64,000 nucleotides of DNA from Janthinobacterium lividum (GCF_034424625.1 NZ_CP139976.1:496001-560000), one strand, 5' to 3'; counted from the stretch's first letter, positions 26,408 through 35,972 are shown. A program made the numbers and translations. Notes: a model not told the origin generated them from the letters alone.

Positions 26408-28012
26408 ATGGCCGCGAGTTTGCGCAGTCTGCAGATCCGGCAGACCCTGATTCTGATCGTCCTGACGATCATTTACCTGTGCTTCGAGCTGGGCTTCAAT
26501 GCCCGCCTGCTCGACGTGGTGGGCGGCAACGTCAAGCCGGAAGACGTGGAAGGGGTGGAATTCTATGGCCGCAGCCTGTCCGGCATCGCCGCCGCGCTGG
26601 TGGTGCTGCAGCTGATGTGGCGCCGCCGGCTGAAGAACAATGGCAGCGGCCCTGGCTGGGTAAAAATCATCGTTTGCTGCCTGGTCACGGCCGGCGTCGT
26701 CTTCGGGGTGCTGAAGACCACGGTGAATGTGCTGGTCAACACGCGCGACGCGGAATTTCGCCGCATGGCCTTCAACACCACCTTGCTGCAGCGCTCGCTG
26801 GTAGGCGGCAGCCTGCAACTGCAAGGCCTGGTCGACGATCCGACCCTGTTCGCCAAGCCGGAAGGCAAGTCCTTTTTGGCCCTGTTCCCCTTCCTGGCCG
26901 TGTCGGTGCGGCATCTTGACGAGCGCATGGGGCCGGCCAAGGAGCAGCTGGTGCGCGCTAACGTGCGTCAGGTGGCGGGCGGCCCGTCCGGTTACTATGA
27001 CAAATATCAGGAAGCCATGCGCGAGCTGGCCGGCAAGTGGGAGCTGTATGCGGGCATCATTCCCGACAGCGATGCCGGTTTGCGTGCCAAGCAGCAATCC
27101 TCGTGGCAGGAATACGTGAGCAGCCTGTCGCGGCGTGGCTGGCAGCCGCATTCCGTGCCGATGCGGCGCCAGGCGGCCGTCGTCAATAATGTGCGCAAGA
27201 AAGTCCCCGTGCCCGCCAACTGGCGTACCGACGACGAGCGGGGCTTCCGCGCCGCCGTCAAGCGCCGCTACACAGCCGAGGCGGCCAGCAAGGGCGTCAC
27301 CGTGCGCGGTGAACGCATCCCGCCGGGCTTGCCGTTTGCCGCCTTTGTCGCGCGCCCTGGCGTGCAGGCGGAATTGCGCGAAGCGTTGAAACTGCCTGCA
27401 GGCGCCACGGTGCAGCCAGCGTATGCCAGTCCTGCCGAGTTCGGGCGCCTGTTCGAGCAGTTCCTCGATCGCCAGACGGCGGAAAAACTGGTGGAATACC
27501 GCGCCAGCCGCACCGACTTTGAAGCGGGTGGCAGGTTCTTCCATGAAGGCAAGGAAGCGGCGCGCGCCGCCATCGTGCCGCCCGTGGCCCTGTTCTTCTC
27601 GCTGCTGGGCGCCATCGGCCACTTTTCCAAATTGCTGTACCTGGTCGCCACCGTCGTATTATTGCTGCTGGCCATGCGCCGTGGCGAGCAGGCGGGTGCC
27701 GATGGACAGCTGAGCCGCCGGTCCGCCTGGATCGCCACAGGTGTGCTGGCGACGGCCTTTGCGGGCAGCTGGGGCATGCTGTCCATTCTCGACAACAACG
27801 TCACGCGCAGCGAGCTGTTCGGGCAAATGCTGGACTGGACGCGCCAGCCCGAGCCCGACAGCACGCGCTGGCAAATCGCCGGCAAGGGCTTGCTGGCCAA
27901 TATCACGCACGTCGTGGCGGTGGGGCAGGGCTACAGTTACCCCGTCAACGAAGCGATCCGCATCCACGTTTTGCAGGGAATTCACTATGGCTATCACGCG
28001 CAACAAAAATAA
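26408..28012 (+). CDS. Polytopic membrane protein of unknown function
   Basis: A 534-aa protein. N-terminal helices lie at ~10-30 (TLILIVLTIIYLCFELGF), ~58-74 and ~86-105. A ~280-residue soluble domain follows, then C-terminal helices at ~396-425 (PPVALFFSLLGAIGHFSKLLYLVATVVLLLLA begins here) and ~442-462. The soluble part contains KVPVPANWRTDDERGFRAAVKRRY and repeated basic motifs. No family is recognised. It starts 1 bp after the lipoprotein gene and overlaps the phosphodiesterase gene by 26 bp, indicating tight co-expression. Confidence 0.7.
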   Translation: MAASLRSLQIRQTLILIVLTIIYLCFELGFNARLLDVVGGNVKPEDVEGVEFYGRSLSGIAAALVVLQLMWRRRLKNNGSGPGWVKIIVCCLVTAGVVFGVLKTTVNVLVNTRDAEFRRMAFNTTLLQRSLVGGSLQLQGLVDDPTLFAKPEGKSFLALFPFLAVSVRHLDERMGPAKEQLVRANVRQVAGGPSGYYDKYQEAMRELAGKWELYAGIIPDSDAGLRAKQQSSWQEYVSSLSRRGWQPHSVPMRRQAAVVNNVRKKVPVPANWRTDDERGFRAAVKRRYTAEAASKGVTVRGERIPPGLPFAAFVARPGVQAELREALKLPAGATVQPAYASPAEFGRLFEQFLDRQTAEKLVEYRASRTDFEAGGRFFHEGKEAARAAIVPPVALFFSLLGAIGHFSKLLYLVATVVLLLLAMRRGEQAGADGQLSRRSAWIATGVLATAFAGSWGMLSILDNNVTRSELFGQMLDWTRQPEPDSTRWQIAGKGLLANITHVVAVGQGYSYPVNEAIRIHVLQGIHYGYHAQQK

Positions 28013-28898
28013 GGCGGCCGCGCTGGCATTGCTGCTCAGCACGTTCTGCACGTTGGTACAGGCCGACTGCCTGGGCATGAAGGTGCACGCCCACCGCGGC
28101 GCCGGCAATGCGCCGGAAAACTCGCTGAGCGCGCTGCGTAACACGTATTTCGGCACCTGGGACGGCGTCGAGACGGATTTGCAGCTGCTGGGCGACGGCA
28201 GCTGGGTGGTGCACCACGATCTGTTGACTGGCCGGGTGGTCGACACGGGATCGCCGCGCACCGTCAAGCAGATGACGGCCGACGACTGGCGCGCCGCCAG
28301 CATGAAGAACCGTGGCGTGGCCACGCCGGAAACGCCGCCGTTCGTCAGCGACGTCGCCGACCTGGCCACGGCTTTCCCGGCGAAAACCCTGAATGCGGAA
28401 ATCAAGGATGTCGTATCGTCGTGCGCGCCGATCGCCACCCTGGTGGCGCAGTTGCGTACGAACATCAAGCACGGCAACTGGTTCTTGACGTCAGGCGTGC
28501 CGAACAACCTGGCGTGTGCGCGCCGCGCCGACCCGCAGGGTTATCTGGGCTTGCTCGTGTTTGACGCGCGCAATGCCCAGGCGGCCGGCGCCAACCGGGT
28601 CAGCCGCTATATCGCGAAAAATGCCCGCCCGCCCAAGCTGGACAAGCCGTGGCTGCAGCGCGTGCAGCGGCAGATCGGCATGCCCACCGGCGTGCACGTG
28701 GATGCGCGCAGCCTGGACGCCAATCCGAATCTGCTGATGGACGCCGCCAGCCTGAACATGCCCGTCTTCGTCTACGCCGTCGATGGCGACTCGGCCCTGG
28801 CCGCGTCCTTGCTGCGCGCCCAGCAGCGCAGCCACCGCTGGCCCAGCGGCGTCATTCTTGACGGCAATCCCGAGACGTTTTGCGCGATGATGAAATAA
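27987..28898 (+). CDS. Secreted glycerophosphodiester phosphodiesterase-family protein
   Basis: A 303-aa protein with a signal peptide cut near VQA (residue 25). It has the GDPD active-site landmarks: His36-Arg37 in HAHRGAGNAPENS, the acidic pair in GVETDLQLL, and a second His in WVVHHDLL. GDPD enzymes release glycerol-3-phosphate from deacylated phospholipids. The ATG at 27987 lies inside the preceding gene (26-bp overlap); longer in-frame starts lack a leader. A lipid-head-group enzyme at the end of an envelope-linked operon hints at membrane or cell-wall sensing. Confidence 0.85.
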   Translation: MAITRNKNKAAALALLLSTFCTLVQADCLGMKVHAHRGAGNAPENSLSALRNTYFGTWDGVETDLQLLGDGSWVVHHDLLTGRVVDTGSPRTVKQMTADDWRAASMKNRGVATPETPPFVSDVADLATAFPAKTLNAEIKDVVSSCAPIATLVAQLRTNIKHGNWFLTSGVPNNLACARRADPQGYLGLLVFDARNAQAAGANRVSRYIAKNARPPKLDKPWLQRVQRQIGMPTGVHVDARSLDANPNLLMDAASLNMPVFVYAVDGDSALAASLLRAQQRSHRWPSGVILDGNPETFCAMMK

Positions 28899-29042
28899 GT
28901 GCTCGCTGATCTGCGACACGGCGTTTTGCCGTGCAGCAGAATACCTCGCCGCCACAGAAATAGCCGCTTGCGGCGGCCCGCGCAGGGCCACTCTTGTGCC
29001 GCCTTCCTGCCTCTTTTTTGCGCATTGCAGCATCGATATTGT

Positions 29043-29088
29043 TTGCATCGGGCGCGCGACTGGCTTATAAATGTAATCGATTACATTT
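29043..29088 (+). promoter_or_regulatory. Promoter with overlapping LacI-type operator
   Basis: TTGCAT (29043-29048), a 17-bp spacer and TATAAA (29066-29071) form a good sigma-70 promoter. The perfect 20-bp palindrome AAATGTAATCGATTACATTT (29069-29088) overlaps the -10 box. Its centre TCGA and symmetry fit LacI/GalR operators, and the first gene downstream is a LacI regulator, so autorepression of the whole operon is likely. Confidence 0.8.
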
Positions 29089-29102
29089 TATTGAAAAGCG
29101 CC

Positions 29103-30128
29103 ATGCCAGCAGCCGTTCCTTCTCCATTGCCGACAGAAACCGTCTCCATCAGCGCCGTCGCCGCGCATGCGGGCGTGTCGGTGGCCACCGTCTCGCGCGT
29201 GATGAACGAGCAGTCCGGGGTGCGGGCGCCCACGCGGGACAAGGTGCTGGCGTCCGTGGCCGCGCTCGGCTACCGCATGAATCATCTGGCGCGCAGCCTG
29301 CGCACGGCCGAGAGCCGCATGCTGCTGACCATGGTGCCCGACGTGGGCAACCCCTTCTATGCGCAGATCGTGCGCGGCATCGATACGGTGGCGCGCGAAC
29401 ACGGTTATTTTGTGCTGCTGTGCGACACGGGCGCCGATGCGGGCCGCGAGCGCTCGTATTTCGACTTGCTGCGCATGCACCGCGCCGATGGCGCCATCTG
29501 CCTCGATCCGGACACGGTGCAGCATGCCCTGTCGCATGAATCCGTCAGCCTGCCGTGGGTGGCGTGCTGCGAATTCGATCCCGCCGTGGCCGTACCCTAT
29601 GTCGGCATCGACAACCACCGCGCCGCCTCCGACGCCGTCGCGCATCTGCTGTCGCGCGGCCATACGCGCATCGGCCTGATCAACTCCGACGAGCGCTATC
29701 TGTATGCGCGGCAACGCCAGCAAGGCTACCTGGACGCCCTGGCGGCGGCCGGCCTGCCCGTACAGCCGCAGTGGGTGCACACAGTGCAAAGCCTCGATTA
29801 CGAAGCGGGCACGGCCGCCACCTTGCGGATGATGGCGGGACCGGATGCGCCCACGGCCATCTTTGCCGTCTCCGACACCCTGGCCATCGGCGTGCTGAGT
29901 GCGCTGCGCCAGCTGAAAAAAAGGGTGCCCGAAGACGTGGCCGTCATCGGCTTCGATGATATTGCCATCGCCGCGCAGATCGATCCGGGCCTCACCACCA
30001 TCGCCCAGCCGATGCGCGAACTGGGCGAGACGGCGGCGCGATTATTGCTGCAGCGTCTGGCGGACCCGGCAGCCAGTGTGCCGGGCGTGCTGCTGCAACA
30101 CCGATTAATTCTGCGAGGGAGTGCATAG
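29103..30128 (+). CDS. LacI-family transcriptional repressor of the sugar operon
   Basis: A 341-aa regulator with an N-terminal HTH (ISAVAAHAGVSVATVSRVMNEQ, residues ~14-35), hinge helix with the usual LARSLRT, and a periplasmic-binding-protein-like sensor domain (LLTMVPDVGNPFYAQIVRGID onward). It is the first gene of the operon and follows its own likely operator. It overlaps the ATPase gene by 1 bp. The ligand is unknown, probably the sugar imported by the encoded ABC system or a metabolite of it. Confidence 0.93.
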   Translation: MPAAVPSPLPTETVSISAVAAHAGVSVATVSRVMNEQSGVRAPTRDKVLASVAALGYRMNHLARSLRTAESRMLLTMVPDVGNPFYAQIVRGIDTVAREHGYFVLLCDTGADAGRERSYFDLLRMHRADGAICLDPDTVQHALSHESVSLPWVACCEFDPAVAVPYVGIDNHRAASDAVAHLLSRGHTRIGLINSDERYLYARQRQQGYLDALAAAGLPVQPQWVHTVQSLDYEAGTAATLRMMAGPDAPTAIFAVSDTLAIGVLSALRQLKKRVPEDVAVIGFDDIAIAAQIDPGLTTIAQPMRELGETAARLLLQRLADPAASVPGVLLQHRLILRGSA

Positions 30129-31615
30129 TGAGCGTTGCCGTCGGTTTCGAGGGGGTCTGCAAGGATTTCGGCCCCGTGCGTGTCTTGCATGGCGTCAGTT
30201 TCAACCTGTCGCCAGGACGCGTGTATGGCTTGCTGGGCGAAAATGGCGCCGGCAAGTCGACCCTGATGAAAATCCTCGCCGGCTACGAGGCCGTGAGCGA
30301 AGGGCAGTTGCTGATCGATGGCCAGCCCCGGCGCTTTAGCAGCTCGCGCGCGGCGGAGAGCGCCGGCATCGTGCTGATCCACCAGGAATTCAACCTGGCC
30401 GAACACCTGACGGTGGCGCAAAATATGTTCCTCGGCCACGAAAAGACGCGCGGCTGGCTGCTCGACGAGGCCGCCATGCAGGAAGAAGCCTCGCGCTACC
30501 TGAAACAGGTGGGCCTGGACGTCTCGCCCGACACGAAAATCAGCGACCTGATCGTGGCTGAGAAGCAACTTGTGGAAATCGCCAAGGCCCTGTCGCGCCG
30601 CGCCCGCTTCCTGATCATGGACGAACCGACGGCCACCCTGACGTCGTCGGAAACCCAACGATTGTTTACCGTCATGGCCCAGCTGAAAGCGGACGGCGTG
30701 ACCATTTTGTATATTTCCCACAAGCTCGACGAAGTCGAGCGCAACACGGACGAAGTCATCGTCATGCGCGACGGGCGTTTCGTCACGCGCGAACCGACGG
30801 CCAGCCTGACGCGCCAGCAGATGGCGAACCTGATGGTGGGGCGCGAATTGTCCGACATGTTCCCCGCCAAAGTGCCACTGGCGCCGGATGCCCCGATCCT
30901 GCTGAAGGTCGATGGCTTGAGCGTGCCCGGCTGGTCGAAAGACCTGTCGTTCGAGGTGCGCGCCGGCGAAGTGCTGGGCTTTGCGGGCCTGGTGGGCGCG
31001 GGGCGCACGGAATTGTTCGAGGCCTTGCTGGGCTTACGCCCGCGCAGCGCGGGCACGATCGAGCTCAATGGCCAGCCGGTGGATATCCGCACGCCCAAGC
31101 AAGCGATGCAGCACGGCATGACGTATTTGAGCGAAGACCGCAAGGGCAAAGGTCTGCATGTGAACCTGGGCTTGCGCGAAAACCTCACCATGATGACGAT
31201 GGAGCGCTATGCGCGGCCGTGGCTGAATTTGAAAGCGGAAAAGGGGGCGCTGGCCAAGGCGGTGCTTGACTTCAATATCCGCACGGGCGACCTGGACAGC
31301 CGCGCGCGCATGCTGTCGGGGGGCAACCAGCAAAAGCTGGCGCTGGCGAAATACCTGCATTCCGACCCGCGCGTCGTCGTGCTCGATGAACCGAGCCGCG
31401 GCGTGGACGTGGGCGCCAAGCGCGACATTTACTTTTTGATACACCGCCTGGCCGCCGAAGGGCGCGCCGTGATCGTGATTTCATCCGAACTGATCGAATT
31501 GATTGGCCTGTGCCACAGAGTCGCCGTGATGCGCGCCGGCACCTTGCAAGCCACCCTGTCTGCTGACCACCTGACTGAAGAGGAGTTGATTGCCCATGCA
31601 ACCGGCACGCACTGA
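30128..31615 (+). CDS. Sugar ABC transporter ATP-binding protein (RbsA-like)
   Basis: A 495-aa twin-cassette ATPase starting with GTG. The first cassette has GENGAGKST and [11 protein letters not shown]; the second has [18 protein letters not shown] and [10 protein letters not shown]. It belongs to the CUT2 importer class used for monosaccharides. Its GTG start uses the G of the regulator stop codon (1-bp overlap). It is distinct from the YtfR-type protein at 13343 and serves a second sugar. Confidence 0.93.
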   Translation: MSVAVGFEGVCKDFGPVRVLHGVSFNLSPGRVYGLLGENGAGKSTLMKILAGYEAVSEGQLLIDGQPRRFSSSRAAESAGIVLIHQEFNLAEHLTVAQNMFLGHEKTRGWLLDEAAMQEEASRYLKQVGLDVSPDTKISDLIVAEKQLVEIAKALSRRARFLIMDEPTATLTSSETQRLFTVMAQLKADGVTILYISHKLDEVERNTDEVIVMRDGRFVTREPTASLTRQQMANLMVGRELSDMFPAKVPLAPDAPILLKVDGLSVPGWSKDLSFEVRAGEVLGFAGLVGAGRTELFEALLGLRPRSAGTIELNGQPVDIRTPKQAMQHGMTYLSEDRKGKGLHVNLGLRENLTMMTMERYARPWLNLKAEKGALAKAVLDFNIRTGDLDSRARMLSGGNQQKLALAKYLHSDPRVVVLDEPSRGVDVGAKRDIYFLIHRLAAEGRAVIVISSELIELIGLCHRVAVMRAGTLQATLSADHLTEEELIAHATGTH

Positions 31616-32603
31616 TACCACCGTATCCCCTATTGCTCGATTCGGCGCGCGCATCAAGGGCTTTGGCCCTGTGCTGGGCCTGCTGGCCCTGTGCATCGCG
31701 GGCACCTTGCTCAATGGCGATTTCGCCACCTTGGACAACTTGATGAACGTGCTCACGCGCACGGCCTTCATCGGCATCATCGCCGTCGGCATGACTTTCG
31801 TGATTATCTCTGGCGGCATCGACCTGTCCGTTGGCTCGATGGCGGCCCTGATCGCCGGCTGCATGATCTATTTCATGAATGCGCTGGCGCAAGGTGCGGG
31901 AGGAAATCTGGCGCCGATCACCATGCTGGTGCTGGGCATCGCCATGGCGCTGATCCTTGGCGCGGGCTTTGGCCTGATGCATGGCTTGCTCATCAGCAAG
32001 GGCAATATCGAGCCGTTCATCGTGACGCTGGGCACCCTCGGCATCTTCCGCGCCGTATTGACGTACCTGGCCGATGGCGGCGCGCTGACCCTGGACGCCA
32101 CCCTGTCCGAGCTGTACAGCCCCGTGTACTACACGAGCGTGCTGGGCGCGCCGATACCGATCTGGATTTTCCTGTTCGTCGCGGCGGCCGGCGCCATCAT
32201 CCTCAACCGCACGACGTTTGGCCGCCACGTGCAGGCGATCGGTTCCAACGAGCAAGTGGCGCGCTATGCGGCCATCAATGTTGATAGAGTCAAGATCGCC
32301 ACCTACATGCTGCTGGGCGTCTGCGTGGGCATCGCCACGGTGCTGTACGTGCCGCGCCTGGGTTCGGCCACGCCGACCACGGGCTTGCTGTGGGAACTCG
32401 AAGCCATTGCCGCCGTTGTCGTGGGCGGCACGGCGCTGAAGGGAGGCGAGGGACGTATCGTCGGCACCGTGATCGGCGCCATCCTCTTGTCCGTGATCAG
32501 CAATATCCTGAATTTGACCAGCATCATCAGTGTCTACCTGAATGCCGCAGTGCAAGGCGTGGTGATCATCGCCGTCGCCTTCCTGCAGCGAGGCCGCAAA
32601 TAA
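31596..32603 (+). CDS. Sugar ABC transporter permease (RbsC-like)
   Basis: A 335-aa membrane protein of the BPD_transp_2 family with the hallmark [21 protein letters not shown] (landmarks [11 protein letters not shown]) and [22 protein letters not shown]. It starts within the end of the ATPase gene; GAGGAG at 31580 precedes ATG 31596. A TTG two codons earlier is possible. A single permease gene suggests a homodimeric channel, unlike the two-permease system in region 1. Confidence 0.92.
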   Translation: MQPARTDTTVSPIARFGARIKGFGPVLGLLALCIAGTLLNGDFATLDNLMNVLTRTAFIGIIAVGMTFVIISGGIDLSVGSMAALIAGCMIYFMNALAQGAGGNLAPITMLVLGIAMALILGAGFGLMHGLLISKGNIEPFIVTLGTLGIFRAVLTYLADGGALTLDATLSELYSPVYYTSVLGAPIPIWIFLFVAAAGAIILNRTTFGRHVQAIGSNEQVARYAAINVDRVKIATYMLLGVCVGIATVLYVPRLGSATPTTGLLWELEAIAAVVVGGTALKGGEGRIVGTVIGAILLSVISNILNLTSIISVYLNAAVQGVVIIAVAFLQRGRK

Positions 32604-32664
32604 AACAAGAGCGGCGTTCTGAAAGGGCGGCCAACGGGCGCCCACAACCTTGGAGGAGAGCAGC

Positions 32665-33633
32665 ATGAAGAGCTTTATACGGGTAGCAGGGATGGCAGTG
32701 CTGGTGATGCAGGCATGGGCGCTGCCGATGGGACCGGCGCAGGCGGCCGAGAAGCTGGTGGTGGGCGTGGCCATTCCCACAGCCACGCACAGTTTCACGT
32801 CGGGCATCGTGTGGTGGGCGAACCAGGCCAAGGCGGAGCTGGAAAAAGCCCATCCTGGCCTGAAAATCATCGTCAAGACGGCCGCCACGGCGCCCGAGCA
32901 GGCGAACCAGCTGCAGGACATGTTGACGGTGAACAAGATCAATACCCTGGTGATCTTCCCCATCGAATCGGCCTCGCTGACGCAGCCCGTGGCGCAAGTC
33001 AAAAACAAGGGCGTGTACGTGACCGTGGTCGACCGCGGCTTGACGAACACGCAGTCGCAGGATGCGTACATCGCGGGCGACAACACGGCTTTCGGCAAGC
33101 TGCCGGCCGAATACCTGGCGAAGAGCCTGAATGGCAAGGGCAATATCGTCGTGCTGCGCGGCATGCCGACCACCCTGGACAACGAGCGCTACGATGCATT
33201 TAGTGCCGTCATGAAAGGCCATCCCGAGATCAAGGTGCTCGATGCCAAGTACGGCAACTGGAACCGCGACGATGCCTTCAAGGTCATGCAGGATTACCTG
33301 ACCCGCTTCAAGCATATCGACGCCGTCTGGGCCGCCGATGACGACATGGCCATCGGCGTGCAAAAAGCCATCGCGCAAGCCAAGCGCACGGACATCAAGC
33401 AAGTGTTCGGCGGCGCGGGCGCGAAGGGCGCCGTGAAAAAGATCATGGATGGCTCCGACCCGCTGATCGTGGCCGACGTGTCGTACTCGCCGAAGTTCAT
33501 GTACGACGCCATCAAGCTGACGACGGAAGCGCGCCTGAAAGGTGATAAATTGCCGGCCAACACCATCATCCCGTCGGTGCTGATCACGCGCGAGAACGCC
33601 AAGCAGTTCTACTTTCCGAACTCGCCTTTTTAA
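32665..33633 (+). CDS. Sugar ABC transporter substrate-binding protein (RbsB-like)
   Basis: A 322-aa periplasmic protein with a signal peptide cut near AQA (residue ~28). The core VVGVAIPTATHSFTSGIVWW, YIAGDNTAFGKLPAEYLAK and VWAADDDMAIG fit the Peripla_BP_4 group. The strong ribosome site GGAGGAGAG sits 5 bp before ATG 32665. It is fourth in the operon, an unusual position for the most abundant component, so the 61-bp gap before it may hold extra control. Ligand not assignable. Confidence 0.9.
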   Translation: MKSFIRVAGMAVLVMQAWALPMGPAQAAEKLVVGVAIPTATHSFTSGIVWWANQAKAELEKAHPGLKIIVKTAATAPEQANQLQDMLTVNKINTLVIFPIESASLTQPVAQVKNKGVYVTVVDRGLTNTQSQDAYIAGDNTAFGKLPAEYLAKSLNGKGNIVVLRGMPTTLDNERYDAFSAVMKGHPEIKVLDAKYGNWNRDDAFKVMQDYLTRFKHIDAVWAADDDMAIGVQKAIAQAKRTDIKQVFGGAGAKGAVKKIMDGSDPLIVADVSYSPKFMYDAIKLTTEARLKGDKLPANTIIPSVLITRENAKQFYFPNSPF

Positions 33634-33654
33634 CGACATCCCAAAACAAGGATT

Positions 33655-33720
33655 GGGGTCGTACCCTGACGGGGGAAGGCGTCCCAATGGGGCGCCTTCC
33701 GCTCCCGCAGGGACCGACCT
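33655..33720. repeat. Intergenic hairpin region with GGGGTCGTACCCT repeat
   Basis: The first 13 bases repeat the start of the element at 1555. Inside, GGAAGGCG (33674-33681) pairs with CGCCTTCC (33693-33700), and outer GGTCG/CGACC arms bracket it. It lies between the binding-protein gene and the TIM-barrel gene and could modulate read-through; no T-run follows. Confidence 0.55.
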
Positions 33721-33745
33721 TCCAATTTGATTTTAAGGAATTTCC

Positions 33746-34798
33746 ATGAAAACCATCCAGGGTCCGGCCATTTTCCTGGCCCAGTTTCTCGGCGACGAGC
33801 CGCCGTTCGACTCGCTCGAGCACCTGGCGCAATGGGCGGCCGGCCTCGGTTACAAGGGCTTGCAGCTGCCGACGGCGCCGCGATTGTTTGACCTGGAACA
33901 GGCGGCCAGCAGCCAGCAGTATTGCGACGACGTGAAGGCCTTGCTGGCGCGCCACGGCTTGCAGGTGACGGAATTGTCGACGCATTTGCAGGGCCAGCTG
34001 ATCGCCGTGCATCCCGCTTACGACGCCCTGTTCGATGGCTTTGCGCCCGAGCACGTGCGCGGCGATCCCGCCGCCCGCACGGCCTGGGCCACGCAGCAAT
34101 TGCTGTGGGCGGCCACCGCCTCGCAACGCCTGGGATTGCAGGCGCACGTGACGTTTTCCGGCGCGCTGGCCTGGCCGTATCTGTATCCATGGCCGCAGCG
34201 CCCCGCCGGCCTGGTGGAGACGGCGTTCGCGGAACTGGCGAAACGCTGGCTGCCCATCCTCGACGCGTTCGATGCAGCGGGCGTGGACCTCTGTTATGAA
34301 CTGCATCCGGGCGAGGACTTGCACGATGGCGTGACGTTCGAACGCTTCCTGGCCGCCGTCAACGATCACCCGCGCGCGTCCATCTTGTACGATCCCAGCC
34401 ACTTCGTGCTGCAGCAGCTCGATTACCTGGCGTTCATCGATATTTATCATGCGCGCATCAAGGCCTTCCATGTCAAGGACGCGGAGTTCCGGCCGAACGG
34501 GCGCCAGGGCGTGTATGGCGGCTATGGCGACTGGCAAGACCGGGCCGGGCGCTTCCGCTCGCTGGGCGACGGGCAGATCGACTTCAAGGCGATCTTTTCC
34601 AAGATGGCGCAGTACGACTTTCCGGGCTGGGCCGTGCTGGAATGGGAATGCTGTCTGAAACACCCGGAAGATGGCGCGGTCGAGGGCGCGCGATTCATCC
34701 GCGAGCACATCATCCACGTGGCCGAACACGCGTTCGACGATTTCGCGGGCAGTGCGGTTGACCAGGATCAAATTCATCACTTGCTTGGCTTGAAATAA
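33746..34798 (+). CDS. Sugar isomerase/epimerase-like TIM-barrel protein
   Basis: A 350-aa member of the xylose-isomerase-like TIM-barrel (AP endonuclease 2) superfamily. The metal-binding set is visible: Glu in CYELHPGEDLHD, Asp and His in LYDPSHFVL, His in KAFHVKDAEF and Glu in VLEWECCLKH. Such proteins act as epimerases, isomerases or, next to C3-oxidising dehydrogenases, as 3-keto-glycoside lyases/hydratases. AAGGA precedes the ATG. It lies 9 bp before the Gfo/Idh/MocA gene, so both act on the same imported sugar. Confidence 0.85.
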   Translation: MKTIQGPAIFLAQFLGDEPPFDSLEHLAQWAAGLGYKGLQLPTAPRLFDLEQAASSQQYCDDVKALLARHGLQVTELSTHLQGQLIAVHPAYDALFDGFAPEHVRGDPAARTAWATQQLLWAATASQRLGLQAHVTFSGALAWPYLYPWPQRPAGLVETAFAELAKRWLPILDAFDAAGVDLCYELHPGEDLHDGVTFERFLAAVNDHPRASILYDPSHFVLQQLDYLAFIDIYHARIKAFHVKDAEFRPNGRQGVYGGYGDWQDRAGRFRSLGDGQIDFKAIFSKMAQYDFPGWAVLEWECCLKHPEDGAVEGARFIREHIIHVAEHAFDDFAGSAVDQDQIHHLLGLK

Positions 34799-34807
34799 GG
34801 AGACGAC

Positions 34808-35956
34808 ATGCAGCGACGCTTACGACTGGGCATGGTGGGGGGCGGGCAGGGCGCGTTCATCGGCGCCGTGCACCGCATCGCGGCGCGCATCGACGACCAG
34901 TACGAGCTGGTGGCGGGCGCCTTGTCGTCCGACCCGGATCGCGCGCGTGCAAGCGGCGCCGCGCTGCACCTGGCGCCCGAACGCTGCTACAGCGATTACC
35001 GCGCCATGGCGCAGATGGAGGCCGCGCGCGCGGACGGCATCGAGGCCGTGGCCATCGTCACGCCGAATCACTTGCACGCGCCCGTCGCCACGGCGTTCAT
35101 GGAAGCAGGCATCCATGTGATCTGCGACAAGCCGCTGGGAATATCTCTGGCGGAAGGCCAGGCGCTGGCGGCGCTGGCCGAGCGGAAAAACCTGCTGTTT
35201 GCGCTCACGCACACCTATAGCGGCTACCCGCTGCTGCGCCATGCGAAAGCCATGGTCGAGGCGGGCGACATCGGCGAATTGCGCCTCGTGCAGGTGGAAT
35301 ATTCGCAGGACTGGCTGGCCGATTCGATTGCTGCCGGCGGCATGAACGAGGGCAACTGGCATAACGATCCGCAGAAGGCGGGGCCGGGCGGCGTCCTGCT
35401 CGACGTGGGGCTGCATGCGTATCACCTGGCGCAATTCGTCAGCGGACTGACGCCGCATGCCGTGCTGGCGGAGCTGTCGACCTTTGTACCACACCGCACC
35501 TTGGACGACCACGTGCAGGTCATGCTGCGCTACGCCAACGGGGCGAAAGGCACCCTGTGGGCCAGCCAGGTGGCGACCGGTTGCGAAAACACGGTGCGCT
35601 TGCGCCTGTTCGGCAGCAAGGCACAGCTGGACTTTGACCAGGAACAACCGAATGCACTGTGGTTTACGCCGCAGGGCGGCAACCGCCAGCTGCTGCGCCC
35701 GGGCCGGGTCGACAGCGCCGCCGCGCGCCACGCCACGCGGGTGCCGGCCGGCCATCCGGAGGGTTATCTGGAAGCGTTCGCCCAGCTGTACCTGGATGCG
35801 GCCTTGCGCATTCGCGCCTTGCAGGCGGGCTTGCCCGTGCCCAAGGAAGCGGGCTGGCTGCCGACTGTCACCGATGGCGTGGCGGGCCTGGCCTTTGCGG
35901 AAGCCGTGCTGCGCAGCCATGCGGATGGCGCGAGCTGGACAACCTTGGCAAGCTGA
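34808..35956 (+). CDS. Gfo/Idh/MocA-family NAD(P)-dependent dehydrogenase
   Basis: A 382-aa oxidoreductase. The N-terminal Rossmann fold has GMVGGGQGAFIGAVH, and the family lysine lies in CDKPLG (usually EKP). The C-terminal domain carries GPGGVLLDVGLHAYHLAQF with the conserved Asp and His. Relatives oxidise sugar or inositol hydroxyls, including C3 of glucosides and levoglucosan. AAGGAGACGAC precedes the ATG. It is the last gene of the LacI-controlled unit; the exact substrate cannot be read from sequence. Confidence 0.88.
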   Translation: MQRRLRLGMVGGGQGAFIGAVHRIAARIDDQYELVAGALSSDPDRARASGAALHLAPERCYSDYRAMAQMEAARADGIEAVAIVTPNHLHAPVATAFMEAGIHVICDKPLGISLAEGQALAALAERKNLLFALTHTYSGYPLLRHAKAMVEAGDIGELRLVQVEYSQDWLADSIAAGGMNEGNWHNDPQKAGPGGVLLDVGLHAYHLAQFVSGLTPHAVLAELSTFVPHRTLDDHVQVMLRYANGAKGTLWASQVATGCENTVRLRLFGSKAQLDFDQEQPNALWFTPQGGNRQLLRPGRVDSAAARHATRVPAGHPEGYLEAFAQLYLDAALRIRALQAGLPVPKEAGWLPTVTDGVAGLAFAEAVLRSHADGASWTTLAS

Positions 35957-35972
35957 CTGTTACACTGCGCGC

